A stretch of DNA of 64,000 nt from Bradyrhizobium sp. G127 (lineage in GTDB: Bacteria > Pseudomonadota > Alphaproteobacteria > Rhizobiales > Xanthobacteraceae). The notes beneath the pieces are model-generated. The model worked only from the letters and a program-made list of their open reading frames with translations. It made no database searches and was not told where the DNA came from. Below, piece after piece: positions 38,880 to 46,302 of the stretch (position 1 is its first letter; the number at the start of each line of letters is the position of its first letter). The stretch spans positions 1,984,001 to 2,048,000 of the forward strand of contig NZ_JAKFGN010000001.1 of assembly GCF_021502575.1 (NCBI RefSeq), read 5' to 3'. The position numbers and the translations under genes were made by a program.

Positions 38880-38945
38880 TAGGAAAATAATCCTTGACAG
38901 CGTGACGCTGCCGCAGTAGGGTTGCGTCATGCTCCGGAATTGCGC
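38880..38945 (+). promoter_or_regulatory. Promoter-like repeated element, copy 2
   Basis: TTGACA at 38894 and TAGGGT at 38917 are again 17 bp apart. They are preceded by TAGGAAAATAATCC and contain the palindrome AGCGT-G-ACGCT. Similarity to copy 1 continues downstream (CAT-CTCCG-AA). As in copy 1, it points at the 3' end of an oppositely oriented small gene. Confidence 0.5.
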
Positions 38946-38990
38946 CTGACGATGTGCTTCGAACGCGCAGCGAAGTGAACAGCATCCTGC

Positions 38991-39179
38991 TCAGCGCCGG
39001 GCGGCCCGCACCAGCGCGGCGGCGGCCAGCATAACAGCGACGCCGGCGATGCCGGCGCAGATCAATCCAGCGGGCGTCACGCGCGCCGTTCCCTTCACGT
39101 GGAGATCGCCGAAGGTGAGATCGAATCCGGCGCGCATTTCTTCCGGATGTGTCAAAGGAGGATCGGCGGCGTCCGTCAT
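38991..39179 (-). CDS. Small single-helix membrane protein (62 aa)
   Basis: The product starts MTDAADPPLTHPEEMRAGFD and ends with a hydrophobic helix (LICAGIAGVAVMLAAAALV) and a basic tail, so it is probably a tail-anchored inner membrane protein. An ATG five codons earlier (39194) is possible. No domain recognised. Confidence 0.5.
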   Translation of the reverse strand: MTDAADPPLTHPEEMRAGFDLTFGDLHVKGTARVTPAGLICAGIAGVAVMLAAAALVRAARR

Positions 39180-39399
39180 GTGAGCCACTTTCATTCAGCG
39201 CTGCATCGGCGGCGCGATTGCCAACCCCACCACAACAGACCGGCGCCCGCAACCGCAGCGGCCTGCGGCGATGATTCGGCAGAGGAAACGGCGGCGCTGC
39301 GGGCCGTGGGCGACATGCTCCGGAACCACATCACGGATCATGCGTTTTCTCACATGGATGTGCGCGGATGTTCGCGCATTGTGAACAAACGAGGACGCG

Positions 39400-39564
39400 A
39401 TGGCAAAAGTCGAACAGGCGGACGGCGGTCGCCGGATTGTCGAGACACCCACCGAAGCGCGGCAGGCGGAGCCGGGGCCATCGGTGCTGGCGCTGCTGAG
39501 CATCAGCACCATCGCCGCGATCTTTGTGCTGGCGATTGTGTGGTTCGTGTTCTTCCGGACGTGA
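39400..39564 (+). CDS. Small single-helix membrane protein (54 aa)
   Basis: The short frame MAKVEQADGGRRIVETPTEA continues to a strong C-terminal transmembrane helix (STIAAIFVLAIVWFVFF) and ends in RT. GAGG lies five bases before the ATG. I recall closely similar small proteins in Bradyrhizobium. Function unknown. Confidence 0.65.
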   Translation: MAKVEQADGGRRIVETPTEARQAEPGPSVLALLSISTIAAIFVLAIVWFVFFRT

Positions 39565-39602
39565 GCCTTTTGCGGAGCACAGACCGCAAACCACGCTTTC
39601 GG

Positions 39603-39685
39603 TGTCATGCGCGGGCCTGACCCGCGCATCCATCTCTAAAGGCTCATTCGAGAAGATGGATTGCCGGGTCAAGCCCGGCAATGAC
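39603..39685. repeat. Palindromic element of the GTCATG-CGGG type
   Basis: It begins GTCATGCGCGGGCCTGACCCGCGCATCC and ends with the inverse pattern GGATTGCCGGGTCAAGCCCGGCAATGAC. The plan is shared with 48282-48370. It lies just upstream of the GTA cluster. Confidence 0.75.
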
Positions 39686-39773
39686 GGCGTTATAAAACAA
39701 CATCGCTGTAAATCTGAACAAAGCGCCGCGCCTTCCGCGTGGCGTTGTCATATCCGCGCGAAAGCCCGCCACC

Positions 39774-40472
39774 ATGCCGAAGACACCTTCGTCCGCTCCG
39801 GTGAAGAAGCGGGCGGTGAAGAAGGTTGTGAAAAAAGCTGCGCGCAGGACGATCAAAAAGACCGTCAGTAAAACAGCGGCGAAGGCCGTGAAGAAAATTG
39901 CGGTCAGGAAGACTGTTGCGAAGACGACCGCAGCAAAGAAGCCAACCGTTGCGAAGCCTGAGAAGGCCAGACGCCCGCGCGCAAAGGTCATCAAGGACCA
40001 TCCGGGCAATCTTGTCGTCGATCCGCACGATCACGCGGGGGTCGAGGCGATCGAGAAAGCGACCGAGAAGGTTGCGCGCAAGCAGCGGGCGTCACGGCCC
40101 AGCGCCGCGGACATCGCCACCAATCCGCCGCCGGGCGAGACCGGAGCCGGATCGATGGTCGCGCGGGTCTCTGATGCCATCGAGCGCGAGCTGTCGAAGA
40201 TCGAGCGCATCGTCGGCAATCCGACGCGCATGTTGCCGGCGCAGCGCGTCGAGACCGAAAGCCGCGCCCGCGTGCTGGCCTCGCTGGCGCGGACGCTGAA
40301 GGAAGTGATGCGGCTGCGCGAGCAGGAGCGCGCAGGCGACGACACAAGGGCCGCCGATGACGACGCCGTTCCCCGAGATCTTGACGAATTCCGCCGCGAG
40401 CTTTCGCGACGCCTGGAAGGGATGGTCGCAGTCCGAGCGCCGCTTCCTGCTGGAGGGCATGAGCCGGGCTGA
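39774..40472 (+). CDS. GTA small terminase-like protein (gp1) with histone H1-like tail
   Basis: The 232-residue protein stands where gp1 is found in Rhodobacter-type GTA clusters. Residues 10-75 are a lysine/alanine/threonine-rich tail like histone H1 (VKKVVKKAARRTIKKTVSK and similar). The C-terminal part (SMVARVSDAIERELSKIERI, then SLARTLKEVMRLREQE, then DLDEFRRELSRRLEGM) is helical. Its last 116 bases overlap the large terminase gene in another frame, and both ends look protein-like. DNA binding for packaging is inferred. Confidence 0.7.
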   Translation: MPKTPSSAPVKKRAVKKVVKKAARRTIKKTVSKTAAKAVKKIAVRKTVAKTTAAKKPTVAKPEKARRPRAKVIKDHPGNLVVDPHDHAGVEAIEKATEKVARKQRASRPSAADIATNPPPGETGAGSMVARVSDAIERELSKIERIVGNPTRMLPAQRVETESRARVLASLARTLKEVMRLREQERAGDDTRAADDDAVPRDLDEFRRELSRRLEGMVAVRAPLPAGGHEPG

Positions 40473-41727
40473 AATGGAGCTGCTGTTTTCCCGCTGGGAC
40501 GTGTTCGCGCACGATCATCAGGTGCCGCCGGCGGTGGCGCCGAACGGTTTGCCGTGGCTGACCTGGCTGCTGATCGGCGGGCGCGGCGCGGGCAAGACGC
40601 GCGCTGGCGCGGAATGGGTGAGGGCGCAGGCGCTGGGACTTGCGCCGCTCGCGGATGGGCCGGTGACGAATATCGCGCTGGTCGGCGAAACCGAACACGA
40701 CGTGCGCGAAGTCATGATCGAGGGCGTGTCGGGGCTGCTGGCGGTGCATCGCCGCGACGAGCGTCCGGCGTGGATCTCGTCGCGCAAGCGGCTGGAATGG
40801 AGCAACGGCGCGGTGGCCTATGCGTTCTCGGCGGAAGACCCCGAGAGCCTGCGCGGGCCGCAGTTCGGCTGCGCATGGTCCGACGAGATGGCGAAGTGGC
40901 GCTACGCGCAGGCGACATTCGACATGCTGCAATTCGGCCTGCGGCTGGGCAGCCAGCCGCGGCAGGTCATCACCACCACGCCGCGGCCGACCGCGCTGAT
41001 CAAGCGGCTGATGCTGGAGCCGGGCAGCGTGGTGACGCGGGCGGCGACGGAGGCCAATGCCTATCACCTTGCGCCGACGTTTTTGAAGGGCGTGCTGGCG
41101 CGATACCAGGACACCCGGCTCGGCCGGCAGGAACTGGACGGCGAGATCATCGAGGACCGGCCCGACGCGCTGTGGTCGCGGGCGCTGATCGAGAGTTGCC
41201 GCGTCAATGACGCGCCTTCACTGACGCGCATCGTGGTCGCGGTCGATCCGCCGGCCTCATCCGGCAAGCGCGCCGACGCCTGCGGCATTGTCGCGGCGGG
41301 CATCACCGGCGAGGGCGGCATTTACGTGATCGCCGACGACACGGTGTCGAACGCGACGCCTGCGGTGTGGGCGGCGAAGGCGATTGCGCTGTGGCGGCGG
41401 CTTGAGGCCGACGCGCTGGTGGCGGAAGTGAACCAGGGCGGCGAGATGGTGCGCGCGGTCATCAACGAGGTGGATGCGAGCGTGCCGGTGGTGTCGGTGC
41501 GCGCGCATCGGGGGAAATATCTGCGCGCGGAGCCGGTCGCCACTCTTTATGAACAGGGCCGCGTCAAACATGCCGGGACGTTTCCGGCGCTGGAAGACGA
41601 GATGTGCGACTTCGGGCCGAGCGGTCTCACGTCGGGCCGTTCGCCGGACCGGCTCGACGCGCTGGTGTGGGCGATTGCCTCGCTGACCTTCACGTCGCGC
41701 GCCGCGCCGCGGGTGCGGAGATTGTGA
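40357..41727 (+). CDS. GTA/phage large terminase (gp2, TerL)
   Basis: This ATP-driven motor and nuclease packages DNA into heads. The 456-residue protein has Walker A at residues 74-81 (GGRGAGKT), a Walker B-like segment GCAWSDEMAKW near residue 170, a coupling motif TTTPRPT, and the nuclease domain with VVAVDPPASS and the C-terminal acidic RSPDRLDALVWAI. The N-terminal segment WKGWSQSERRFLLEGMSRAEMELL fits homologues, so the start at 40357 inside gp1 is kept. Confidence 0.93.
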   Translation: MTTPFPEILTNSAASFRDAWKGWSQSERRFLLEGMSRAEMELLFSRWDVFAHDHQVPPAVAPNGLPWLTWLLIGGRGAGKTRAGAEWVRAQALGLAPLADGPVTNIALVGETEHDVREVMIEGVSGLLAVHRRDERPAWISSRKRLEWSNGAVAYAFSAEDPESLRGPQFGCAWSDEMAKWRYAQATFDMLQFGLRLGSQPRQVITTTPRPTALIKRLMLEPGSVVTRAATEANAYHLAPTFLKGVLARYQDTRLGRQELDGEIIEDRPDALWSRALIESCRVNDAPSLTRIVVAVDPPASSGKRADACGIVAAGITGEGGIYVIADDTVSNATPAVWAAKAIALWRRLEADALVAEVNQGGEMVRAVINEVDASVPVVSVRAHRGKYLRAEPVATLYEQGRVKHAGTFPALEDEMCDFGPSGLTSGRSPDRLDALVWAIASLTFTSRAAPRVRRL

Positions 41728-41784
41728 GAGCATTTTAACCTGGCGTTGGCTTTAACCCGGCTCAGCCTGTGATAGCCTCACGGT

Positions 41785-42423
41785 ATGGACAGACGGACAT
41801 TCGTTCAGGCTGCTGCGCTGGCTGGCGTCGCGGCGCTCCAAACCTCCCACGCGGCGGAGGCGCAGGTGACGGCTGCGGCCACGCCAGAACATCCGGTGAC
41901 ATCCGTGACGACTGCGACCGACATGACCGCCGAGGAGGTGCGCGCGCATCTCAACCTCGAGCCGAACGCCACCTGCGGCTTCGTCCGCGAGACCTATGTC
42001 GCAAAACAGAAGCTGGCGGCGGGCGCGCTGCCGCTGCCGTTCGAGGCGGAGCGGCCGATCGGCTCGGCGCTGTATTTCATGGTGACGCCCTCGGCGCCGG
42101 TGAAGCTGCATCGAATCCGCAACGACCAGCTCTATCATTATTATCTCGGCGATCCGCTCGAGGTGCTGCTGCTGCGCAACGGCGGCGAACACGTCATCGT
42201 CGGCCCGGATCTGAAAGCCGGCCATCGTGTGCAACTGCTGATTCCCGGCAATACGTTTCATACCGCGCGCGTGATCGGCACCCGGCGCTGGTTTCTCGGC
42301 GCCAGCACCGAATGGCCGGGCGTCATTCCGGCCGACGTCGAACTCGGCAAGCCGGATGAACTGACCGTGGAATTTCCGAAAGTCGCCGTTGATGTCCGCA
42401 GCTTTCCGGAGCCGGTGAGGTAA
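41785..42423 (+). CDS. Exported cupin_5 (DUF985) protein inserted in the GTA cluster
   Basis: The 212-residue protein has a twin-arginine-like signal (MDRRTFVQAAALAGVAAL) and a DUF985/cupin_5 barrel (GSALYFMVTPSAPVKLHRI, RNDQLYHYYLGDPLEVLLL, and VQLLIPGNTFHTARV). It is not part of known GTA gene sets. It lies between terL and the portal gene in the same direction, behind two TTTAACC direct repeats at 41734 and 41751. Ligand unknown. Confidence 0.82.
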   Translation: MDRRTFVQAAALAGVAALQTSHAAEAQVTAAATPEHPVTSVTTATDMTAEEVRAHLNLEPNATCGFVRETYVAKQKLAAGALPLPFEAERPIGSALYFMVTPSAPVKLHRIRNDQLYHYYLGDPLEVLLLRNGGEHVIVGPDLKAGHRVQLLIPGNTFHTARVIGTRRWFLGASTEWPGVIPADVELGKPDELTVEFPKVAVDVRSFPEPVR

Positions 42424-42466
42424 TTCAAGTCTTGCTCTGTGCTGGTTTGAGTTGGAGGACAGCACC

Positions 42467-42587
42467 TGTCCCGGGCGCGACGCAGCGTGTAACGCTGCTT
42501 CGCAGAACCGGGACCGCAAGAGGTTCAGTCTCTGCTACGGCCCCGGCTCAGCCGTGCACCGCTACGCGCTGCACGGCGTCCGGGGCA
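42467..42587 (+). repeat. Family A palindromic element, copy 1
   Basis: It starts TGTCCCGGGCGCGACGCAGC and ends CGTCCGGGG. Inside are inverted segments (CAGCGTGTAACGCTG, CCGGGACC / GGCCCCGG). It lies after the cupin gene and next to the 3' end of the GIY-YIG gene. Confidence 0.8.
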
Positions 42588-42593
42588 AGCATA

Positions 42594-42887
42594 TCAAAAT
42601 GCGATTTCATCGCCAAGGTCACGCCATTCCGGATTGTCTTTCTCGATCAATTCGAACTTCCACGCGCGACGCCAGCGTTTGAGTGAATGCTCTCGTGATC
42701 TGGCTTCAATAACCGAGGTATATGTCTCGACATGCACCAGTCGTGTCACGCCGTATGACGCGGTGAAGGCAGGAACGAGCTTCGCGCGGTGCTCCGCGAG
42801 CCTGCGCAACAGATCGTTGGTGATGCCGACGTAAAGCACGCCGCGAGTCTCGTTCGCGAGAATGTAAACAAAGAAACGCCGATCCAT
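42594..42887 (-). CDS. GIY-YIG single-domain nuclease-like protein
   Basis: The 97-residue protein starts MDRRFFVYILANETRGVLYV and contains the family core: the YIL / YVG pair, Arg and His in DLLRRLAEHR, and the conserved glutamate in REHSLKRWRRAWKFELIE. It belongs to the small UPF0213-like group, multicopy in this bacterial family; activity is mostly unproven. It is opposite to the GTA genes and is bracketed by two family A repeats in direct orientation. Confidence 0.88.
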   Translation of the reverse strand: MDRRFFVYILANETRGVLYVGITNDLLRRLAEHRAKLVPAFTASYGVTRLVHVETYTSVIEARSREHSLKRWRRAWKFELIEKDNPEWRDLGDEIAF

Positions 42888-42894
42888 TGGAATT

Positions 42895-43016
42895 TGTCCC
42901 GGGCGCGATGCAGCGTGAAACGCTGCGTCGCAGAACCGGGACCGTCAAGAGGACAGTATATGTAACGGTCCCGGCTCTGCGGAGCGGCACTTCGCGCCGC
43001 GCCGCGTCCGGGACAA
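42895..43016 (+). repeat. Family A palindromic element, copy 2
   Basis: It is closely similar to copy 1 over most of its length (TGTCCCGGGCGCGATGCAGC at the start, CGTCCGGGACA at the end). It ends 17 bp before the portal start codon and begins 7 bp from the GIY-YIG start codon. Confidence 0.8.
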
Positions 43017-43033
43017 GAACAATTGGAATATCC

Positions 43034-44203
43034 ATGCTCAATTTCAAAAATATCTTCCGCGCCCCCGAAGCCAAAGCCTCGCGCACCGCGCAGGTGCTGG
43101 CGTTCGAGTCCGGCGGGCGGGCGCGGTGGACGCCGCGCGACTATGCGGCGCTGGCGCGCGAGGGCTACCTTGCCAACGCCATCGTGCATCGGGCGGTGCG
43201 GCTGATCGCGGAAAACGCGGCGGCGTGCAACTTCCTGATCTACGAGGGCGCGCAGGAGCGCGAGGCGCATCCGCTGTTGCAGCTTTTCACCAGGCCGAAC
43301 GCGCGGCAGGACGGCGCGACGTTTTTCGAGGCGCTCTATGCGCACATGCTGCTGGCGGGCAACGCCTATGTCGAGGCCGTCGCGCTCGGCGAGGAGGTGC
43401 GCGAACTCCACACGCTGCGGCCGGACCGCATGAAGGTGGTGCCGGGGCACGATGGCTGGCCGGAGGCATATGACTACAGCGTGGCGGGACGCAGCGTGCG
43501 GTTCGATCAGCTTGCCTCCAGCGTGCCGCCGATTTTGCATCTGACATTCTTTCATCCGCTCGACGATCATTACGGGCTTGCGCCGGTTGAAGCTGCTGCG
43601 GTCGCGGTCGACACCCACAACGCTGCGGCGAAATGGAACAAGGCGCTGCTCGACAACGCGGCGCGGCCCTCCGGCGCGCTGGTCTATTCCGGCCCGGAAG
43701 GCGCGATGCTGTCGGACCAGCAGTTCGACCGGTTGAAGCGCGAACTCACCGACACCTATCAGGGCGCGGTGAACGCCGGGCGGCCGCTGTTGCTTGAGGG
43801 CGGGCTCGACTGGAAGGCGATGTCGCTGACGCCGAAGGACATGGATTTTCTGGAGGCGAAGAATTCCGCCGCGCGCGAGATTGCGCTCGCGTTCGGCGTG
43901 CCGCCGATGCTGCTCGGCATTCCCGGCGACAATACTTACGCGAATTTCCAGGAAGCCAACCGCGCGCTGTGGCGGCAGACGATTCTGCCGTTGGCCTCGC
44001 GCGTCGGCAGCGCGCTCGCGCAATGGCTGGCACCGCAGTTTGGCGACGGGCTTCGCGTGGTGATCGACACCGACCGCATCGACGCGCTGGCAATCGACCG
44101 CGCCGCGCTGTGGGATCGCGTCGCCAATGCGCCGTTCCTCACACTGAATGAAAAGCGCGAGGCGACGGGCTATGCGCCGGTCGATGGCGGCGACCGGCTG
44201 TAA
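43034..44203 (+). CDS. GTA portal protein (gp3, HK97 family)
   Basis: The portal forms the dodecameric ring through which DNA enters the head. The 389-residue protein shows typical HK97-portal segments: ANAIVHRAVRLIAENAA, FEALYAHMLLAGNAYVE, LTFFHPLDDHYGLAPVEAA, and AFGVPPMLLGIPGDNTYANF. The frame runs on upstream through the repeat element, but the ATG at 43034 begins the homologous part (MLNFKNIFRAPE). Confidence 0.94.
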   Translation: MLNFKNIFRAPEAKASRTAQVLAFESGGRARWTPRDYAALAREGYLANAIVHRAVRLIAENAAACNFLIYEGAQEREAHPLLQLFTRPNARQDGATFFEALYAHMLLAGNAYVEAVALGEEVRELHTLRPDRMKVVPGHDGWPEAYDYSVAGRSVRFDQLASSVPPILHLTFFHPLDDHYGLAPVEAAAVAVDTHNAAAKWNKALLDNAARPSGALVYSGPEGAMLSDQQFDRLKRELTDTYQGAVNAGRPLLLEGGLDWKAMSLTPKDMDFLEAKNSAAREIALAFGVPPMLLGIPGDNTYANFQEANRALWRQTILPLASRVGSALAQWLAPQFGDGLRVVIDTDRIDALAIDRAALWDRVANAPFLTLNEKREATGYAPVDGGDRL

Positions 44204-44238
44204 CGATCATTCACGCCGCATGCGGCATCACGAAGCGA

Positions 44239-44709
44239 TCACCACGCATCGCGCATGCCCCAGAACCTGTGCCGGCCGGAACGCGAGTTGAATTCCGCCT
44301 TTTGCTGCTCGGTGAGCGACGCATAGAATGCATCGAAAGCGGGACGCACCGCTTTCATGCCAGCCAGCATCGCTTCCATGCGTTTCTCCATGGCGTCCAT
44401 CCGGCCCGGCATGGTTGTGCCCACATCGGCGGCACAGGTCGTTCGCACGGCGTCGGCAGCCTTGCTGGACGCGGTCTTGAAGTCTTCAAACTTGGTGCGC
44501 TGCTCGTCGGTGAGTTTCAGCCGGTCCGCCAGCCGCTCGGTTCGCCATTGCATGTGACGGCCGGAGCCATAGCCGCATCCGGGGCCTCCGCCCCGCATCA
44601 TGCCTGGTCCCATCATGCCCGGTCCCGGCTGAGCGTTTGCCGCCGAGGACACGATTGCGAGTGCGAACACGGCGGGAATCATCAGAGCGATACGGCGATG
44701 CCTGATCAT
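44239..44709 (-). CDS. Spy/CpxP-family (LTxxQ) periplasmic chaperone-like protein
   Basis: The 156-residue protein has a signal peptide (cleavage near ANAQ, residue 27), a methionine/glycine-rich segment (GPGMMGPGMMRGGGPGCG) and the two family repeats LTDEQ and LTEQQ in a helical domain. Spy-type proteins protect periplasmic proteins or sense metals; the Met-rich stretch could bind copper. It interrupts the GTA cluster on the opposite strand, 35 bp after the portal stop. Confidence 0.82.
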   Translation of the reverse strand: MIRHRRIALMIPAVFALAIVSSAANAQPGPGMMGPGMMRGGGPGCGYGSGRHMQWRTERLADRLKLTDEQRTKFEDFKTASSKAADAVRTTCAADVGTTMPGRMDAMEKRMEAMLAGMKAVRPAFDAFYASLTEQQKAEFNSRSGRHRFWGMRDAW

Positions 44710-44831
44710 GAGCAGCCTCCTGTGTGGATTGTTCGAAGTCTCTGCCGATGCTCCGGCCGGCGCTTGAGGCAGATCAAGCGCGGCAATGATTTCTGTCCCG
44801 CGCTGTGCCGTGTCTGAGCAGGAATCGCAAC

Positions 44832-45032
44832 ATGTCCGAGCTGATTCAGGTGTTCACCGAGCGCGGCGACCTCGCGCATCTGGCGCTGCTGCTGTGGGCG
44901 CTGGCGGCGAGCGCCGCGTTCCTGTTCACGCTGCGCGAACTGGCGGCGGCGTCGCGGCGCTTCGATGAATTCGTCCGCCAGCTGTCGCGGTTCAATCGCA
45001 AGACCAGAACTCATTTCAACCAAGAGGATTGA
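44832..45032 (+). CDS. Small membrane protein at the gp3.5 position
   Basis: The 66-residue protein starts MSELIQVFTERGDLAHLALL, with one or two hydrophobic helices (residues 14-37) and a charged tail. It occupies the place of orf3.5 in Rhodobacter-type GTA clusters, between portal and prohead protease. I recall similar proteins in Bradyrhizobium GTA loci. Role unknown. Confidence 0.6.
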   Translation: MSELIQVFTERGDLAHLALLLWALAASAAFLFTLRELAAASRRFDEFVRQLSRFNRKTRTHFNQED

Positions 45033-45034
45033 TT

Positions 45035-45232
45035 ATGGATACGTTGCATACGGTGCTGCGGGCGATCACGCCGGAGCGGAAATCCGCGCCGGATCATCTG
45101 ACGGTGTTCCGCGAATTTCTCGCGCGCCTCGACAAGATCCAGCACAAGGCACCGGCGCGGCCGGCGTCGCCGAAGCCCGCGCGCGCAAAACATGCGCGGC
45201 GGAAGACGCCGAAGCGCGGGAAGGGGACGTAG
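45035..45232 (+). CDS. Small basic protein upstream of the prohead protease gene
   Basis: The 65-residue product starts MDTLHTVLRAITPERKSAPD and ends in a lysine/arginine/proline-rich tail. AGAGGA lies about eight bases before the ATG, two bases after the previous stop, so the genes are probably co-translated. No known domain. Confidence 0.5.
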   Translation: MDTLHTVLRAITPERKSAPDHLTVFREFLARLDKIQHKAPARPASPKPARAKHARRKTPKRGKGT

Positions 45233-45242
45233 CTCTCTCCGC

Positions 45243-45359
45243 GTCGTCCCGGCGCAGGCCGGGACCCATACTCCCTGAGTTATCGGTTGTTGCGTGCTGC
45301 CCGCGGCTCGCGTTCCATAATCACGGCCTTCGGTGGTCCCGGCCTGCGCCGGGACGACG
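45243..45359. repeat. Family B palindromic element, copy 1
   Basis: It begins GTCGTCCCGGCGCAGGCCGG and ends with the inverse CCGGCCTGCGCCGGGACGAC. It separates the small basic gene from the prohead protease gene. Confidence 0.8.
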
Positions 45360-45439
45360 CTGAACTTTAATATCGCTCGTCAGAGCAGCCACCAAAAATT
45401 CACGCCCACCCCAACCACGCACCGTTCGCGAGGATGCCC

Positions 45440-46051
45440 ATGCACGCGCCGATTTCAGTCACGTCCCGGGTCTCGCTCGCCGGCGACGGCACGGTGGAAG
45501 GCTACGCCAGCCTGTTCGGCGAGGTCGACCAGGCGCGCGACATGGTGATGCCCGGCGCGTTCACGAAAACGCTGGCACAGCGCGGCCTGCGCAAGATCCC
45601 GATGCTGTTCCAGCACGATCCCGCCGAGCCGGTCGGCATCTGGCTCGACCTGCACGAGGACTTTCGCGGGCTGTGGGCGAGGGGGCGCCTGATCCCCGAT
45701 GTCGCGCGCGGGCGCGAACTGCTGGCGCTGGTGAGCGAAGGCGCGATCGACGGCCTCTCCATCGGCTACCGCACCGTGCGCGGCCAGATCGATCCAAAGA
45801 CGCGCATCCGCAAATTGTACCAAGTGGACCTGTGGGAAATTTCCATCGTCACCTTCCCGCTGCTGGCGGGCGCAAGGGTGCGGGCGGTGAAGGAGCGCGT
45901 ACTCAGCAAAAGTGGGCACCGGTTTTGCGATCAGAGTACGCGTCGCTTTGACTCATTCCCCACGCCAAAGCTGTCGTACCGGCGGATGCGGGCGGAAAAG
46001 GAGTGGCGGGGTTTGAGCGGTGGCGCGCTTTCCAGGTCGGAGGCGCGCTGA
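45440..46051 (+). CDS. GTA prohead protease (gp4, HK97/S78 family) with foreign C-terminus
   Basis: The protease trims the capsid scaffold region. The 203-residue protein shows the catalytic His59 (MLFQHDPAEPVG) and Ser107 (DGLSIGYRT) and the final domain strand LWEISIVTFPLL. From about residue 154 the sequence departs from the family and is encoded by a dispersed repeat (AGCAAAAGTGGGCACCGG at 45905) plus unrelated DNA. GAGG six bases before the ATG at 45440 favours this start over 45434. Confidence 0.9.
   Translation: MHAPISVTSRVSLAGDGTVEGYASLFGEVDQARDMVMPGAFTKTLAQRGLRKIPMLFQHDPAEPVGIWLDLHEDFRGLWARGRLIPDVARGRELLALVSEGAIDGLSIGYRTVRGQIDPKTRIRKLYQVDLWEISIVTFPLLAGARVRAVKERVLSKSGHRFCDQSTRRFDSFPTPKLSYRRMRAEKEWRGLSGGALSRSEAR
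45901..45945. repeat. AGCAAAAGTGG-CCGGTT repeat inside the protease gene 3' end
   Basis: The sequence ACTCAGCAAAAGTGGGCACC and the following GGTTTTGCG resemble the copy at 52692-52730. The motif is common between genes in alphaproteobacteria but is in a reading frame here. Confidence 0.6.
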
Positions 46052-46072
46052 TGACGTTTGTAGCTGACGTTT

Positions 46073-46297
46073 ATGCTGAGTATCAGCTGGGACGAAGCGC
46101 ATCGAGAGTATAATGGCGCAGTTCGGGAATTGAGCGACCGCTTTATGAAGGAGCGCGAAATTGAGCCGAGTCGTATGACGCCTGAGCAAGCGAGCGATCT
46201 TCTAAAGGAAATCAGAGAGAGTGAAGACCGTCGGATTCGAGATTACAATCGTACAATGAGGATGTTGCGGAGAATATTTCGGGGTGGCAGGGAGTAG
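46073..46297 (+). pseudogene. Toxin C-terminal fragment (74 aa), putative
   Basis: The frame reads ISWDEAHREYNGAVRELSD, then MTPEQASDLLKEIRESED and RRIRDYNRTMR. In Rhizobiales I recall this pattern as the extreme C-terminal helices of phage-borne polymorphic toxins, after the catalytic HNH part. Here the catalytic part is absent, and the ATG has no good ribosome-binding site. It is therefore probably a displaced toxin tip. It is followed after 5 bp by a possible immunity gene. Confidence 0.45.
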
Positions 46298-46302
46298 CGT
46301 TG

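Noticed and set aside
42887-43033. 49-codon upstream extension of the portal frame
   Set aside because: It is encoded by the family A repeat element. The homologous part starts at 43034.
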